From the NCBI GenBank assembly GCA_022828595.1, contig JAKGHH010000005.1:26424193-26488192 (forward strand): 64,000 nucleotides of DNA, in the 5' to 3' direction. The notes below the pieces were generated by a model, which did not search any database, was not told the DNA's origin, and worked only from the letters and a program-made list of their open reading frames with translations. The stretch is from Nelumbo lutea. Lineage: Eukaryota > Streptophyta > Magnoliopsida > Proteales > Nelumbonaceae. Shown piece after piece: positions 51,329 to 63,809 of this stretch (its first letter is position 1; each line of letters starts with the position of its first letter). The position numbers were made by a program, and so were the translations under genes.

Positions 51329-53325
51329 AAGCACGGAGAAAAAATTTTATTTACTTTATCCGGATTTGTTTCCTTATTTTTTTATTTTTGTTTTGTTACT
51401 TGATCCGTTATCTCACTTTAATTCTTGTTTCTCTTTGATTCTGTAGGACGGAATAGCGAATGGTGGGGTACCAGAGCATTGCGGGACTACAGGAGAGAAG
51501 AGAAGAGATGAGAAATTGGATAGAGTTTCAGGTGTAGTTGTTCCATTTTAGTTGTTCCATTTTGTTTCTAGATCTATTCTTTCTTTATTTTAATTTCTTG
51601 TTTGATTTTGTTTTGCTTTATTAGGTTTGTGTTTCTTTTTATTTCAGATTTAAAAAAAAAAAAACAAACAAAAAAATTTTTGTTTATTTCATTTTATTTT
51701 ATTTCTTGCAGCATAATTTTCTTTTCTTTATTTTATTTTCGGATTAAATTTTAGATTCATTTTTTCTCTTTTATGTCAGATAAAAAAACAAAAAAATGAA
51801 ATAAATAAAATTTCGTTTATTTTATTTTATTTTTGCAGCATATTTTTCTTTCGTTAATTTTATTTTCGTATTAATTTTTAGATTTGTATTTTTCTTTTAT
51901 TAAAAAAACAAAAAAAATATAAATAAATAAAAAAAGTTCAGCATATTTTTTCTTTTGTTTATTTTATTTTTGGTTTATGTTTTTTAGATTTGTATTTTTT
52001 TCTTTTATTTTATCTATTTCTTGCATAATTTTCTTTTTGATCATTTTATTTTCAGTTTTATTTTTAGATTTGCAATTAGTTTGTTAGAATTTATTTTTGG
52101 TAGTTGTTAATTCTGTTTAGCACAATTAATTGTTTTTTTTTATTTTCTGTTTGCAATTATTATTCGTTGCCTTATTTAATTTCTTTTCTTTTACTCGTTT
52201 AATTGGATAATTAATTGCTAAATAGGAAATTGTTGAAATTTTCGAATTTGAGTTTAAATTTAAAATCTGAATTTAAATTTAAATTTTATTTAAAATCTGA
52301 ATTCGAATTTCAAATTTCGAAATTTAAATTTAAATTTTCGAATTTCAAAAAAAAAATAAATAAATAAATCAATAAAAAAAATTAATTAATATTAAAAAAA
52401 ATCTTTTTCATTTGCATTCCAACATTTATGGTTTCATATTCTAGAGCATGCATCATATGGGTTTATTTATTTTCTGAAATTATTGTTGTTAGTTGTGAAT
52501 GTGTTGGGTGCTCTTTTTATTATTTTAATTGTTCCTTTTGCTTAGTTGTTTGCTTTATTCTTTTAGGTTTAATTGCTGAATTGCATCTTAGAAGTAATTG
52601 TTCATGCGTTGTAGTTACTTGCATTTGTTGTGTTTATTTTGCTTTTCCGTTAATCCATTTTAAGGGCACCCAACTTAAATAAGATAAGGTGGGAATTTCA
52701 TCACCCTTCCTTGGCCCAAAAATCACCACCATTCACGTGCGGTTCACCCTAACACTAATTTAAAATCTGGATAGAAAGATTTTTTAGGGAAGCCTCACAA
52801 TTGGTTCAAAGGTGTGCTGTATTTTAGGGAATCTTGAAATTACTTTCCATAACCGGCGGTTGGTGTCTAAGGAAAGAGGTTAAACGACAATGCCTAAGCG
52901 GGTTTTGTGGTTACTTAATTAGGTCCTTGCGAGAGCAAGGGGAGCCTCCCACATCTCCACCTCTTACCTAGCTAACCTAAGGAAGTGGTGTAATTCCAAG
53001 TGAATGTAAAAGGATTCGCATTGTTTGAACCACTAGTTTACGAAACCCTAGGTCGTGTGCTTGACTTTTTTGCCTTTTAAAAAAATAATAAAAAAATGAA
53101 AAAAATGAAAAAAGAAAAAATTTTAAAAAATTCAAAATTGAATTTAAATTTTAGGAATTTAAATTTCAAAATCTGCATTTGAACTTAAAATTTGAATTAA
53201 AAAGATTAAAAAATCAAATTTGAGAATTTAAATTTCAAGATCTAAATTTGAAACTAAAATTCAAAATTTAAATTTCAAATTTCAAAAAAAAAGAAGAAAA
53301 AGGGGGTTAAAATAAAATGAATTCA
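51329..53325 (+). other. Athila-like leader, non-coding
   Basis: Long AT-rich leader with many TTTTATTTTATTT and AAATTTAAATTT runs (51560-52420, 53060-53300). The block 52690-53060 is nearly the same as 58750-59130. No real ORF. Confidence 0.65.
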
Positions 53326-54863
53326 ATGGCTGGAGTTTGTGGAATGAGAAATTACTTCCAACATGCGGCCCATAGATTTTTCCAACCCAATGCTAACCCA
53401 TTCTCTATTCCATATAACCTTGGGTGGGAAAATCAACCCAACTTCAATTATAGGGCCTAAGTCCAAGAAAACCCCCTGCCAAATATGCACTCTCAATGGT
53501 TTGGAGCCCAAACCCACTGGGAGTACAATGAGTACCATGGGACTCAACCGGCTCAATCATGTCAAACCTACACATAGTCCCAATAATATCATCATTCATC
53601 TAACTCTATGGCCCAGCAATTTCAGAGGCCACAAGGGCAAAACCAATTCCAGGAGATGCATCTTAGGAACCAACCGGCCCAACCTTATCAAACTTACCCA
53701 TAACCTCCTCAAGCACGTACAATAGATGACCAATTCATGCAAATTTAGTAGCTGATCCTAAATCAGCAGCAGCCCCTTGATAGATTAGAAAGCCAAATAG
53801 GATAGTTGGCTGAAACCAAGGCGAGAAGAGGAGTAGGGAAACTATCGAGTCAATCGGTTGCGAACCCAAGAAATCAGCCATCGAGTTTTCCTCCATAACA
53901 GATTCAACCACCTCTTAAGAACCTCCAGTTTGAAAATAATAAGGCAATTATAGTCTTAAGGAGTGGGCGGATTTTAGAGGACCCAGGAGTTAGTGAAGAA
54001 GAAATGGAGCATGAAGACCCTAATTTGGGGGAAGAAGAAGAAGGAAAGGAAACTTTAGAAGAAGAGCCTATAGTGAACCAACCTGTTGTTCCCTTTCCAA
54101 CTGCACTCACAGTCGGGTCGGTGCTAAAGAACAAAGAAACTCTCAATGAGGAGAGCTAGGAAGTCCATATTAACATCCCTCCCCTCAATGCGATCCAACA
54201 TGTCCTGGCCTATGCCAAGCTTTTGAAAGAGCTGTGTACTCAAATGATGGAAGCACAATCGGCCCTACAAAAAATGATTCTCTCTTCAGATGTTAGTGCA
54301 ACTCTCCTAAATCAACTCCCCTAGAATGTGAAAGACCTTAATGCTCCTCTCATAAGTTGTGGCATCACTGGAATCACCTTTGATCAGGCACTAGTGGATC
54401 TTAGGGCTAGTATAACTGCGCTTCCATCAATTTATGATAGGTTTAGGATTATCAAGTTAAAATCAACCCTGATAATTCTACAGCTCGCTGATCGGTCAGT
54501 CAACACTCCTCAAAATGTTATTAAGGTCATGGTAGAGGGTTGTCACTTTCCATTGGATTTTATCCTAGACAAGACAACAATCCAGGAGCTGAACCATATT
54601 CCGATAATCTTAAGATGTCCGTTCCTAGCAACGACCATCAATTGTAAATCGGGGGAGAAATGAACACTTCATTAGGGGAGCAAAAAGTCCAGTTAAATGT
54701 TTGTAGTGCTTCTAAGTATCCAAACCTAGGGGAAGATGAGTTCAAAGTAGATATAGTGGATAACTTTTTAAATGACTTGTTTACCCCTTGGTTGGCCCAA
54801 TTTGAGGCATGCCTGTTGGAAGAAGAAAGTGAGTCAGAGAGTGTAGATGAACAAAGTGCTTGA
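53326..54863 (+). pseudogene. Athila-like gag C-terminus and protease, copy 1
   Basis: Gag-like QPNANPFSIPYNLGWENQP, LESQIGQLAETKARR and NKAIIVLRSGRILEDP. Then INIPPLNAIQHVLAYAKLLK, the ISCGITGITFDQALVDLRAS aspartic-protease region (catalytic DLGAS is DLRAS here) and LQLADRSVNTPQNVIKVMVE. The frame 54660-54863 follows (MNTSLGEQKVQLNV, ending ESVDEQSA). Stops occur along the way. Confidence 0.72.
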
Positions 54864-55947
54864 ATGTGTTCAGCTGAAAACGTGAAACTTAGCGCTGGAG
54901 GCAATCCAATGTAGTTTTTAGTGTTTTTGCTTTTAAAATTTGTTTTTCTTTTCTTGATTCAAGACTAGGTGACATACCTTGAACCCCTCAGGAAAACCCA
55001 AGTTGTTGTTCCCTTTGACCCAAATCTTCTTTACATCATTCTAGTCATGCCATTAGGGACAATGGCATTTAAGTTAGGGGGTGAGGGAAGAGAGAGAAAA
55101 ATTGAAAAAAAAATTGTGAAGCTAAGCCTTTAAAAATGGAGAATTAAAATTTTATTGAAAATTTTAAAATTTTCCATAAAAAGAGATTCCCAAATAGAAA
55201 AAGTTAAGGAAACTGATAAAAGAATATTGAATTCTGTAAAAATTGGTAGCAAGTGATAGGAGTAAAAAATTGGTCATGTTTGAATATTGTCGAAACAATT
55301 TAGAAATTAGAAAATACTCTCATGTTTGCGCCTGTCAAGATAGGAAGAGAAATATTGAGAAATTAGACAAAATTCTTCAAATTGTTAAGAGATAGTGGAC
55401 TACCCTGAACAGTGTTGCAAAAAAAAGAGAGAGAGAGAGAGAGAGATTAAAAGGTCAATGGACACCCTAGACTTAGTAAGTGGATCTCTTCACCTAAGTC
55501 AAGTGTCGAGATTCATGTCAAACGGAAAAGGGAATGCCAAAGACACTTACCTAACACTTAGTAATCGAGTCTCTTCACCTAAGTCAAGTGTCGAGATTTG
55601 CATAAAATGGTGAAAGGTAACAATAAAAATAAGTTCAGGAGTAGAAATTTGCAGTCAGAAATAATAAGAAGAATACTTATTTGATTTTAAAATCAATCTC
55701 ATCGTATCAAGACGGTTTGCAAATGGAAGGGTAAATAAGATTTTTAAGCCATATTTCGGTAATATTCAAAATAAGATAGTTTTACCCATAAAGCCCAATA
55801 CCGATCTATACAGAGTTTGAGAATTTTGGAATCGGGATGCTTGATTAATTCTGTTAAGGATGACCTTGTAATGGGAAAGATCTATATACTCAATGTAATT
55901 TTAAGGTTGCATTGCTAAGGGACTAGCAATGTTTAAATTGGGAGGTG
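54864..55947 (+). other. Athila-like 3' internal region, non-coding
   Basis: Contains the ATTAGGGACAATGGCATTTA motif and GGGGGTGAGGGAAGAGAGAG, a (GA)n at 55424-55445, a 75-bp-spaced repeat (TTCACCTAAGTCAAGTGTCG at 55490 and 55573) and a polypurine tract AAATTGGGAGGTG before LTR 2. RT and integrase would be expected here but are absent. Confidence 0.6.
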
Positions 55948-57423
55948 TGATAACCTTGCATTTTGATAACTTATGGGCATCAATTTAGGGGTATTTTCGG
56001 CCTTAGAATAGTCAAAGTGTACAATTTTCCCAATTAAAATCAATTATGTGACCTCTAAGTGTCTCTGTGCAAATTATGTAGAAAACTAGGAAGTTTTGTA
56101 GGCTGAAGTGCAGTTTTGGGAAGCTGGTGTGAAGACCAATTGAGAGAGCGAGTGTTTGTAAAGAACTGAGGGCAGGAGGGCACCTCCTATCTACTAAACC
56201 CAGTTGGCACCCATCCTATTGTATTACCATGCTCCCCTCTTAGCAAACCCTTGGGAGCTTTTTTAACCTAATCTTTTCACTCTTAGGAAACCCAAGCCAC
56301 CCCTAGGTGTTCAATATCCACCCTCCACCTCTTTTAATCTCAACCACTCATTTTTGGGCTCTCATTTATAACTTTTAAACCCTTGGGCACCACCTATTCT
56401 GCTAATCCTCACCATTTAGTCCCTTACCTCTAAATCTCAACTGCTCCCTGCATCTTATAGCCCAACCATTCAATCTAGGGAACCACCTATTCTTTTAATC
56501 TTAACCCTTCAACCCTAGATGTTCTAATCTACACCCTCCATTTCTGGGCGCCCAAATCTTAGCCCTACATAATATTGGGTGCCCTCTCCTCTTATTTTCA
56601 GTCATAGGATCACCACAAAACCATCTTAGCCATCCATTAGAAACCCTAGGGCGTCCCTAACTTCGCTAAATCCTAGCTGCCACCCCCCATCTTTCTCCCT
56701 ATTTCCAGTTGTGTCCACCTTTCTCTATAAAAAGGACCCCAAGGGCCTTGGAGAAGGGGTTGGTCAATTCACCTTGGTAAGAAGGAAGGCTGATCTTGAG
56801 AAGTTCAAAGGTAGAGGAAGAGGAGGATGCCCAGGTAAGAGGATGGGTTCCTACTTGCAGTTCGCCAACACCACTACTGCCACCTCTAGATTTTTATCCT
56901 AACCATATTTTCTTCAGTTTTAGAGTTACTTTCTGTTCTTTAGTTTCAGTTTATTTTTCCTTCATGCAAATTTACTTTTATTAGATTTAATTTGTGCTTT
57001 AATTCTCTTCTGCAGATCTGAAATTCGGCTAGGTAAGACGGAAGGCCTAGCTTGAGAAGTTCGAGGGTGGAAGGAGAGATCTGGAAACTGCTACCTCTGG
57101 TCGGATTCTCAAACATTTTTATTTTGTTTCTTTTATATTTGTTTATGTTATTTATTTATTTTTATGCACTTGTTATTATCAATACTATTTGAATTTGGTT
57201 TTAATTAATTCCATTTTTTAATTAATTAATTTTATATTTTTGTAACTACCCTTTGTGTTCTCTTGTCTGGATCTAAGAAAATATTAAATTTTCCCTCGCT
57301 TCCCTATGGATATGACCCGCTCTCACCATTTACTACGTTTATGGTTGTTGTGAGAAATGGAAAAATTATAAATGTTTAAACTGGTGTTCCAGAGTGACTA
57401 ACGACGCGCTTCCAAACACACCA
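55948..57423 (+). repeat. Athila-like LTR 2, full length
   Basis: TGATAACCTTGCATTTTGAT...TTCCAAACACACCA, 1476 bp, TG/CA ends. Confidence 0.85.
56726..56735 (+). promoter_or_regulatory. TATA box in Athila-like LTR 2
   Basis: TATAAAAAGG followed by ACCCCAAGG and a leader. The matching segment is deleted in LTR 1. Confidence 0.55.
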
Positions 57424-57429
57424 AGTTTT

Positions 57430-57447
57430 TGGCGCCGTTGCCGGGGA
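57430..57447 (+). other. Primer site after LTR 2
   Basis: TGGCGCCGTTGCCGGGGA, a perfect match to the usual Athila-type primer site. Its presence after the second LTR shows that this LTR also acts as a 5' LTR. Confidence 0.82.
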
Positions 57448-60400
57448 AGCACGGAGAAAAATTTTTATTTACTTTATTCGGATCTGTTTCATTATTTTTT
57501 TTATTTTTGTTTTATTACTTGATCTGTTATCTCATTTTAATTCTTGTTTCTCTTTGATTCTACCGGACGGAATAGCGAATGGTGGGGTACTGGAGCATTG
57601 CGGGACTGCGGGAGAAAAGAAAAGAGACGAGACATTGGATTGCGTTTCAGGTATAGTCATTCCATTTTACTTTTAATTTTATTATTTTTATTTTCAAACT
57701 CCTTTTTTTGGTAGAATAGTGATTTTCAAAATTTTTATTAATTTTTTAGATCTAATTTATTTTTTTAGTATTATTTTGCTTCCATTTTGTTTCCAGATCT
57801 ATTCTTTCTTTATTTTAATTTCATGTTTGATTTTGTTTTGCTTTATTAGGCTTTTGTTTTTAATTTCAAATTAAAAAAACAACCAAAAAACATTGTTTTA
57901 TTTTATTTTATTTTATTTCTTGTAGCATAATTTTCTTTTGCTTATTTTATTTTCAGTTTAAATTTCAAACTTGTTTTTTCTCTTTTATGTCAGATAACAA
58001 AAAATAAATGAAAAAAGTTTTCGTTTATTTTATTTTATTTTATATTTGCAGCATATTTTTCTTTCGTTAATTTTATTTTTGTATTAATTTTAGGATTTAT
58101 GTTTTTCTTTTATTAAAAAACGAAAAAATATAAATAAATAAATAAATAAATTTAAGCATATTTTTTTATTTCATTTTTGGTTTAATTTTTTAGATTTATA
58201 TTTTTTTCTTTTATTTTATCTATTTCTTGCATAATTTTCTTTTTGATCATTATTTTCAGTTTAATTTTTAGATTTGCAATTAGTTTGTTAGAATTTATTT
58301 TTGGTAGTTGTTAATTCTGTTTAGCACAATTAATTGTTGTTTTATTTTCTCTTTACAATTATTATTTGTTGCCTTATTTAATTTCTTTTCTTTTACTTGT
58401 TTAATTGAATAATTAATTGCTAAATAATAAATTGTTGAAATTTTTGAACTTGAATTTAAAATTTAAAAATCTTTTTCATTTCCATTCCAACATTTAGGGT
58501 TTCATATTCCAGAGCATGCATCATATAGGTTTATTTATTTGCTGAAATTATTATTGTTAGTTGTGAATGTGTTAGGTGCTCTTTTTATTATTTTAATTGT
58601 TCATTTTGCTTAGTTGTTTGCTTTATTCTTTTAGGTTTAATTGCAGAATTGCATCTTAGAAATAATTGTTCATGCATTGTAGTTACTTGCATTTGTTGTG
58701 TTTATTTTGCTTTTCCGTTAATCCATTTTAAGGGCACCCAACTTAAATAAGATAAGGTGGGAATTTCATCACCCTTCCTTGGCCCAAAAATCACCACCAT
58801 TCACGTGCGGTTCACCCTAACCCTAATTTAAAATCTTGATTGAAAGATCCTTTAGGGAAGCCACATAATTGGTTCAAAGGTGTGTTGTATTTTAGGGAAT
58901 CTTGAAATTACTTTCCATAACCGGCGGTTGGTGTCTAAGGAAAGAGGTTAAACGGCAACGCCTAAGCGGGTTTTGTGGTTACTTAATTAGGTCCTTGCGA
59001 GAGCAAGGGGAGCCTCCCATATCCCCACCTATTACTTGGCTAACCAAAGGAAGTGGTGTAATTCCAAGTGAATGTAAAAGGATTCACATTGGTTGAACCA
59101 CTAGTTTAGGAAACCCTAGGTCAGTCCCTAGGTCGTGTGGTTGATTTGTTTGCCTTTTAAAAAAATAATAATAAAAAAGAAAAAAAAGAGAAAATATAAA
59201 ATTTTTAAAAATTCAAATTTGAATTTAAATTTTGAAATCTGCATTTGAATTTATATTTTGAATTAAATTAAAAAATCAAATTTGAATTTAAATTTGAGAA
59301 TTTAAATTTCAAGATCTAAAATTGAAATTAAAATTCAAAATTAAAATTTCAAATTTCAAAAAAAAAGGGGGGGTTAAAATAAAATGAGTTCAATGGCCAG
59401 AGTTTGTGGAACAAAAGGAGCATCAAGACCCTAAGTTGGGGGGAGAAGAAGGAAAGGAAACTTTAGAAGAAGAGCCTATAGTGAACCAACTGTAGTTCCC
59501 TTTCTAACTGCACTCACAGTCGGGCCAGTGCTAAAGAACAAAGAAACTCTCAATGAGGAGAGCCAGGAAGTCCATATTAACATCCCTCCCCTTAATGCGA
59601 TCCAACATATCCCGGTCTATGCCATGTTTTTGAAAGAGTAGTGTACTCAAATGATGGAGGTACAAACGACTCTACAAAAAATGATTCTCTCAGTAGATGT
59701 TAGTGCAACTCTCTTAAATCAACTCCCCTAGAATGTGAAAGACCTTAGTGCTCCTCTCATAAGTTTTGGTATCATTGGAATCACCTTTGATCAGATACTA
59801 GTGGATCTTAGGGCTAGTATAACTCCACTTCCATCAATTATGATAGGTTCGGGATTAGCGATTTAAAATCAACCCCAATAATTCTATAACTCATTGATCG
59901 GCCAGTCAACACTCCTCAAAATGTTATTAAGGTAACGGTAGAGGGTTGTCACTTTCCATTGGATTTTATCCTAGACATGATCCCAATCGAGGAGCTGAAC
60001 CATATCCCTATAATCTTCAGATGTTCGTTCCTAGCAATGACCATCAACTGTAAATCGAAAGAAATGAACACTTCATTAGGTGAGTAAAAAGTCCAATTAA
60101 ACGTTTGTAGTGCCTCTAAGTATCCAATCCTAGGGGAAGATGAGTTCAAGGTAGATATAATGGATAACTTTTTAAATGACCAGTTTACCCCTTGGTTAGC
60201 CCAGTTTGAGGCCTGTCTGTTGGAAGAAGGAAGTGAGTTAGAGAGTGTAGATGGACAAAGTGCTTGAATGTGTCCGACTGAAAACGTGAAACTTAGTACT
60301 GGTTGGGAGGCAACCCCGCAGTTTTTAGTGTTTTTTCTTTTAAGATTTGTTTTTCCTTTCTTGATTCAAGACCAGGTGGCATACCTTCAACCCCTCAGGA

Positions 60401-60845
60401 AAACCCTACTCATTGTTCCCTTTGGCCCAAATCTTCTTTGCATCATTCTAGTCATGCCATTAGGGACAATGCCATTTAAGTTAGGGGGTGAGGAAAGAGA
60501 GAGAAAAATTGAGAAAAATTGTGAAGCTAAGCCTTTAAATATGGAGAATTAAAATTTCATTGAAAATTTTAAAATTTTCCATAAAAAGAGAATCCCAAGC
60601 AGAAAAAGTTAAGGAAATTGATAAAAGAATATTGAATTCTGTTGAAATTGGTAGAAAGTGACAGGAGTAAAAAATTGGTCATGTTTGAATATTGTCAAAA
60701 CCGTTTAGAAATTAGAAAATACTCCCACGTTTACCCCTGTCAAGATAGGAAGAGAAATATTGACAAATTAAACAAAATTCTTCAAATTGTTAAGAGATAG
60801 TGGACTACCTTGTACAATGTTGCAAAGAAGTTTAGGACAGTGGAC
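57448..60845 (+). pseudogene. Athila-like internal copy 2, gag deleted
   Basis: Repeats the leader and protease region of copy 1 (VKDLSAPLISFGIIGITFDQ near 59740, VEGCHFPLDFILDM, WLAQFEACLLEE at about 60195). The segment between the leader and GAXXEHQDP (59410) is missing and there are more stops. It ends in GTTGCAAA at about 60825, where the Tat-like sequence takes over. Confidence 0.7.
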
Positions 60846-60944
60846 TACGAACTAAGTTCGGGTGATGCTGATTATGGTGACACCAAAGAAGTTTAGGACT
60901 TCGACGATAAAGGGGTGAAGAGGAAATCGAAGCCTAGCGACCAA

Positions 60945-61136
60945 CTACTCCTCGAAGATAGCGATTTCGTCGTCGTTGTGATCCCAGGGAAAACTCTCTA
61001 AAGGAAGGTAGTAAGCATAGTAATCAGGGAACTTATAGTGGGTGGCCAATGCCTCAATCCGCTCGGGTGTTAGGATAGAAGGACCAAAGCAGTTTGGCCC
61101 CCGAGAAGGACGAGCACAATGAGAAGATGAAGCCAT
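60945..61136 (-). pseudogene. Antisense ORF of the Tat-like element (putative gypsy-type transposon domain)
   Basis: - strand MASSSHCARPSRGP, then SILTPERIEALATHYKFPDY, LESFPWDHND and EIAIFEE. After a stop the similarity continues with SLRFPLHPFIVEVLNFFG near 60900. The LTPE...Y.FP...LRFPLHPFxxxVL pattern is that of plant proteins annotated as putative gypsy-type transposon (Transposase_28 family). In Tat-lineage elements an extra antisense ORF lies between integrase and the 3' LTR, as here. Only its N-terminal part is left, cut by the Athila-like insertion. Confidence 0.6.
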
Positions 61137-61763
61137 TTTACCAAAAGCCTTTCACTCCTGAACCAAAGTCTCCACCTCGGTTGAACTGGACTCTAAGTCT
61201 TGGACCGAGGTGCCCTCCTCGGCCCGACCAGACTCACAACTCATCTCAAATAGGCTACTCATGCTACTAGACATACCGAATTGAAAGACTAAAATGGATA
61301 AGAGCAAGAAAAGAAGGCTTACCTAAGGTAGAAGAAGAGGGAATGACCTCAGAAACAAGACAGAAACCACCGACCTGGAAGCTAGCGCGTGACCTCTAGA
61401 ACGCGAGAATCCGAAATAAGACAAGGCGAATGGGACCCCAAGGCCCCTACTTATAGCCATAGTAGTCGATCTTGGACGGTTCAGATCAATGTGATCTGAT
61501 AGCTCTCGTAAAAACTGGTTGCACGGCTCTCAAGTCCAAAATCGGTTAAGCATGCATTTTGACATCTGCGGAGTTTGTAATCCATGTGACGTCTGTGCGA
61601 CCCCGATATGCAACCTGGCTTTACGATTGTACCGGTTGGGTTGTCATTGTCTGACCTCAAGACTGGACCTCGGCCAGGGAAAAGACCGGGCCAAATCCTC
61701 CTAAGCTCATCATGAACTCCCTGCACCGGGTCAAGACCCCTAGCACAGGGAGTGGGGGGCAAT

Positions 61764-62075
61764 TGATGAGGGGTGATTTGGCCTGACCTACCAATGAGCA
61801 GACACGTGGATGTGACCAGTTGACTGGACATTGACTCGTCACTTCCTGCCACCTCAATAGGCTAGGTCACCTCGGGTATCTCGGACACCTCAGCCAAGAT
61901 CGAGGTCCGTGTAGCTTGTGATGGCCCGACCTGCCGAAGTGACATGTATAACCTACTTCTAGAAGCTGTCCAACTGTCTCCAATCTCTTCAGGATCATGC
62001 TGCACGTCTATAAGACTTATCCTTTTCCCGCCCGGATTGGATGGACTCGATAAGCCTTCTCCCATATTATCAAAG
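61764..62075 (+). repeat. Tat-like 3' LTR, truncated
   Basis: TGATGAGGGGTGATTTGGCC, preceded by a purine tract. Colinear with the 5' LTR for about 300 bp, then lost. Confidence 0.8.
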
Positions 62076-62919
62076 AGGATAAGAATGGTAAACTGCATAA
62101 ACTTCTGAGAATTTCAAATTATATCATTGTGGTCTACCATTTCTATATTAACCATTCATGTAGGAAAGGCTGATCCTCAAAATAGAAGAGCATCTTGGAC
62201 ATCTATGTTCTCCATTTATCTCAAAAACATGGTTGTTTATATCCACAAAGATGCTAGACGTTGATCCAGTTAATGTCATCTTCATCTATCCTTGGAAACA
62301 TGTAAAATATTAAAAATCAGAATGCTAGTTTCTAGGAGCAAATTAGGGTTCTTTTTGTATCTCTTTGCAGGTGATATCATTAGAAGATAGTAATTATTTG
62401 GGAAATCCATGTGGGGTAAATGGGTGAATAATTATGTTTGAACCATAGGCCTAAAGGTTCAAACCCATAGATCAAATTAATTTAAATGGGTTTGGGCGAG
62501 GGTGTCAAGCATGGGTGGCTTTTAGGAGTTGGATCTATTTGACCTCAAAATATTGAGATGCAGGGAGCCAGGGACGGGGCTAAAAGTAAATTGTCTATCA
62601 ATACTAAAATTGTGGACACATTGTACATTGGATAAACATTTGATTACCAATCATGCAGGTAATCTATGTTTGACTAGTGTTTTTAGAGCTTTAAGGCACA
62701 CCTCAGAGCAATGCATAGCCAAAATGCCCCAGTTAGCAGAAATATTTTCTATTTCGTTGTACTGATTCCCTTTCTATCTGGTATGTGAGGGCTTGATATT
62801 CATAACGGAAAGGGGATTTTCCTTAATGTATCATGTAGAATTTCATAAATATATGTGGTCCTGTATTGCATTGGACTGAAATCCTGGAGGTCTGTACAAA
62901 AATGTTCTGAATAAATACT
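62076..62919. other. No gene recognised
   Basis: Moderately AT-rich, with no repeat termini or long frame beyond chance. Confidence 0.4.
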
Positions 62920-63710
62920 TATATTAAGGTGGGGAAGTATGGAGTTGTGAGATTCGGTTGGGAATCAAAGAAGGTAAGGGCTTCCTATGGGGTGAGTGTG
63001 TGGAAGGGGATCATGACCTTTAACAAGGAATCCAAGGACCTAACCAGCTTTGTAATTGGGGATGGATCTAAATCAGGTTTTGGGTGGATGAGTGGTGTGG
63101 GGTGGGAAGGCTTTGTGACTTATGTCCAAGACTGTATAGAATAAAAGAGGCTGAAGTCATTATCAGTGGCTGCTATGAAAGGAGGGGAGAGTAGTTGATC
63201 TGGAGTCCAAAATTTAGGAGGCCTTTATTGAACAGGGAAGTTGAAGAATGCTTTACTCTCTTAGAGAAACTGGAGGGTGTAAAACCTACAATTCAGCTCA
63301 GAGACAAGCTTTGGTGGAAAGAGTGCAAGAATGGCAAGTTCACAGTAAACTCATGTTATATGGCTCTCAGTACATCTATCTCAAATGTGAACCACATTAA
63401 GGGCACCTGGGGAAATCCAGTTCCTCCAAGAGTGGAGGTTCTAGCTTGGCTGATAGCAATGGACAGCATTTTGATAGTTGATCACTTGAAATCCAAAGTC
63501 TTTAACATGGGTTCCAGATGTTGCCTTTGTGAGGAGTAGTAGGAGGATAACACGATTGACCTATTCATTTCATGCAATTTTTCAAGATTCCTATGGAATG
63601 TGTTTACTTCCATGTTCAGGGTCTCAGTTTTTGACCCATTAATGCCATCCTCTAGAGAGAGCTTCATGGAGGTTCTCACATTCCAAGACTTAGCTTAAAA
63701 CTCAACTACA
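62920..63710 (+). mobile_element. L1 fragment, zinc domain
   Basis: KVRASYGVSVWKGIM, FVIGDGSKSGFGWMSG (FxVGDGxxxxFW motif), then DKLWWKECKNGKFTVNSCYM and PVPPRVEVLAWLIAMDSILI ending at CCLCEE. This is the zinc-binding region after L1 RT, with frame breaks between blocks. Confidence 0.78.
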
Positions 63711-63771
63711 CATTATATAATGGAATAGTGCATGTCATACTGATTCATGAGATAACTAATTAAGGTTGAGA

Positions 63772-63809
<38 letters not shown>

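Larger units (their letters stand above)
50591..60845 (+). mobile_element. Athila-like Gypsy array: LTR-internal-LTR-internal
   Basis: LTR 50591-51304, internal 51305-55947, LTR 55948-57423, internal 57424-60845, with no third LTR. The second internal region repeats the first from the primer site (57430) to the AGTGGACTACC stretch at 55390/60800, minus about 600 bp of gag near 59410. Coding is gag and protease only; RT, RNase H and integrase are missing, so both units are non-autonomous. It sits inside the Tat-like element. Confidence 0.82.
49015..62075 (+). mobile_element. Tat-like Gypsy element, split by an Athila-like array
   Basis: 5' LTR 49015-49645, primer site TTGGCGTTGTCTGTGGGAA from 49647, a decayed gag leader to 50590. 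The other element occupies 50591-60845. The Tat-like element then resumes with an antisense ORF (61136 down to 60945), a polypurine tract (GGAGTGGGGGGCAAT, 61749-61763) and a truncated 3' LTR from 61764. LTR copies share GGGTGATTTGGCC, AGACACGTGGATG, CTTCTAGAAGCTGTCC and CCCGCCCGGATTGGA. No protease, RT or integrase remains. Confidence 0.75.

Noticed and set aside
52428..52682. 84-codon hydrophobic frame
   Set aside because: Lies in the Athila-like leader. The same DNA at 58490-58745 does not keep the frame, so it is not a gene.
58902..59096. 64-codon frame MKLLSITGG...
   Set aside because: Repeated leader of the Athila-like element; the matching region at 52850-53040 is not open in the same way.
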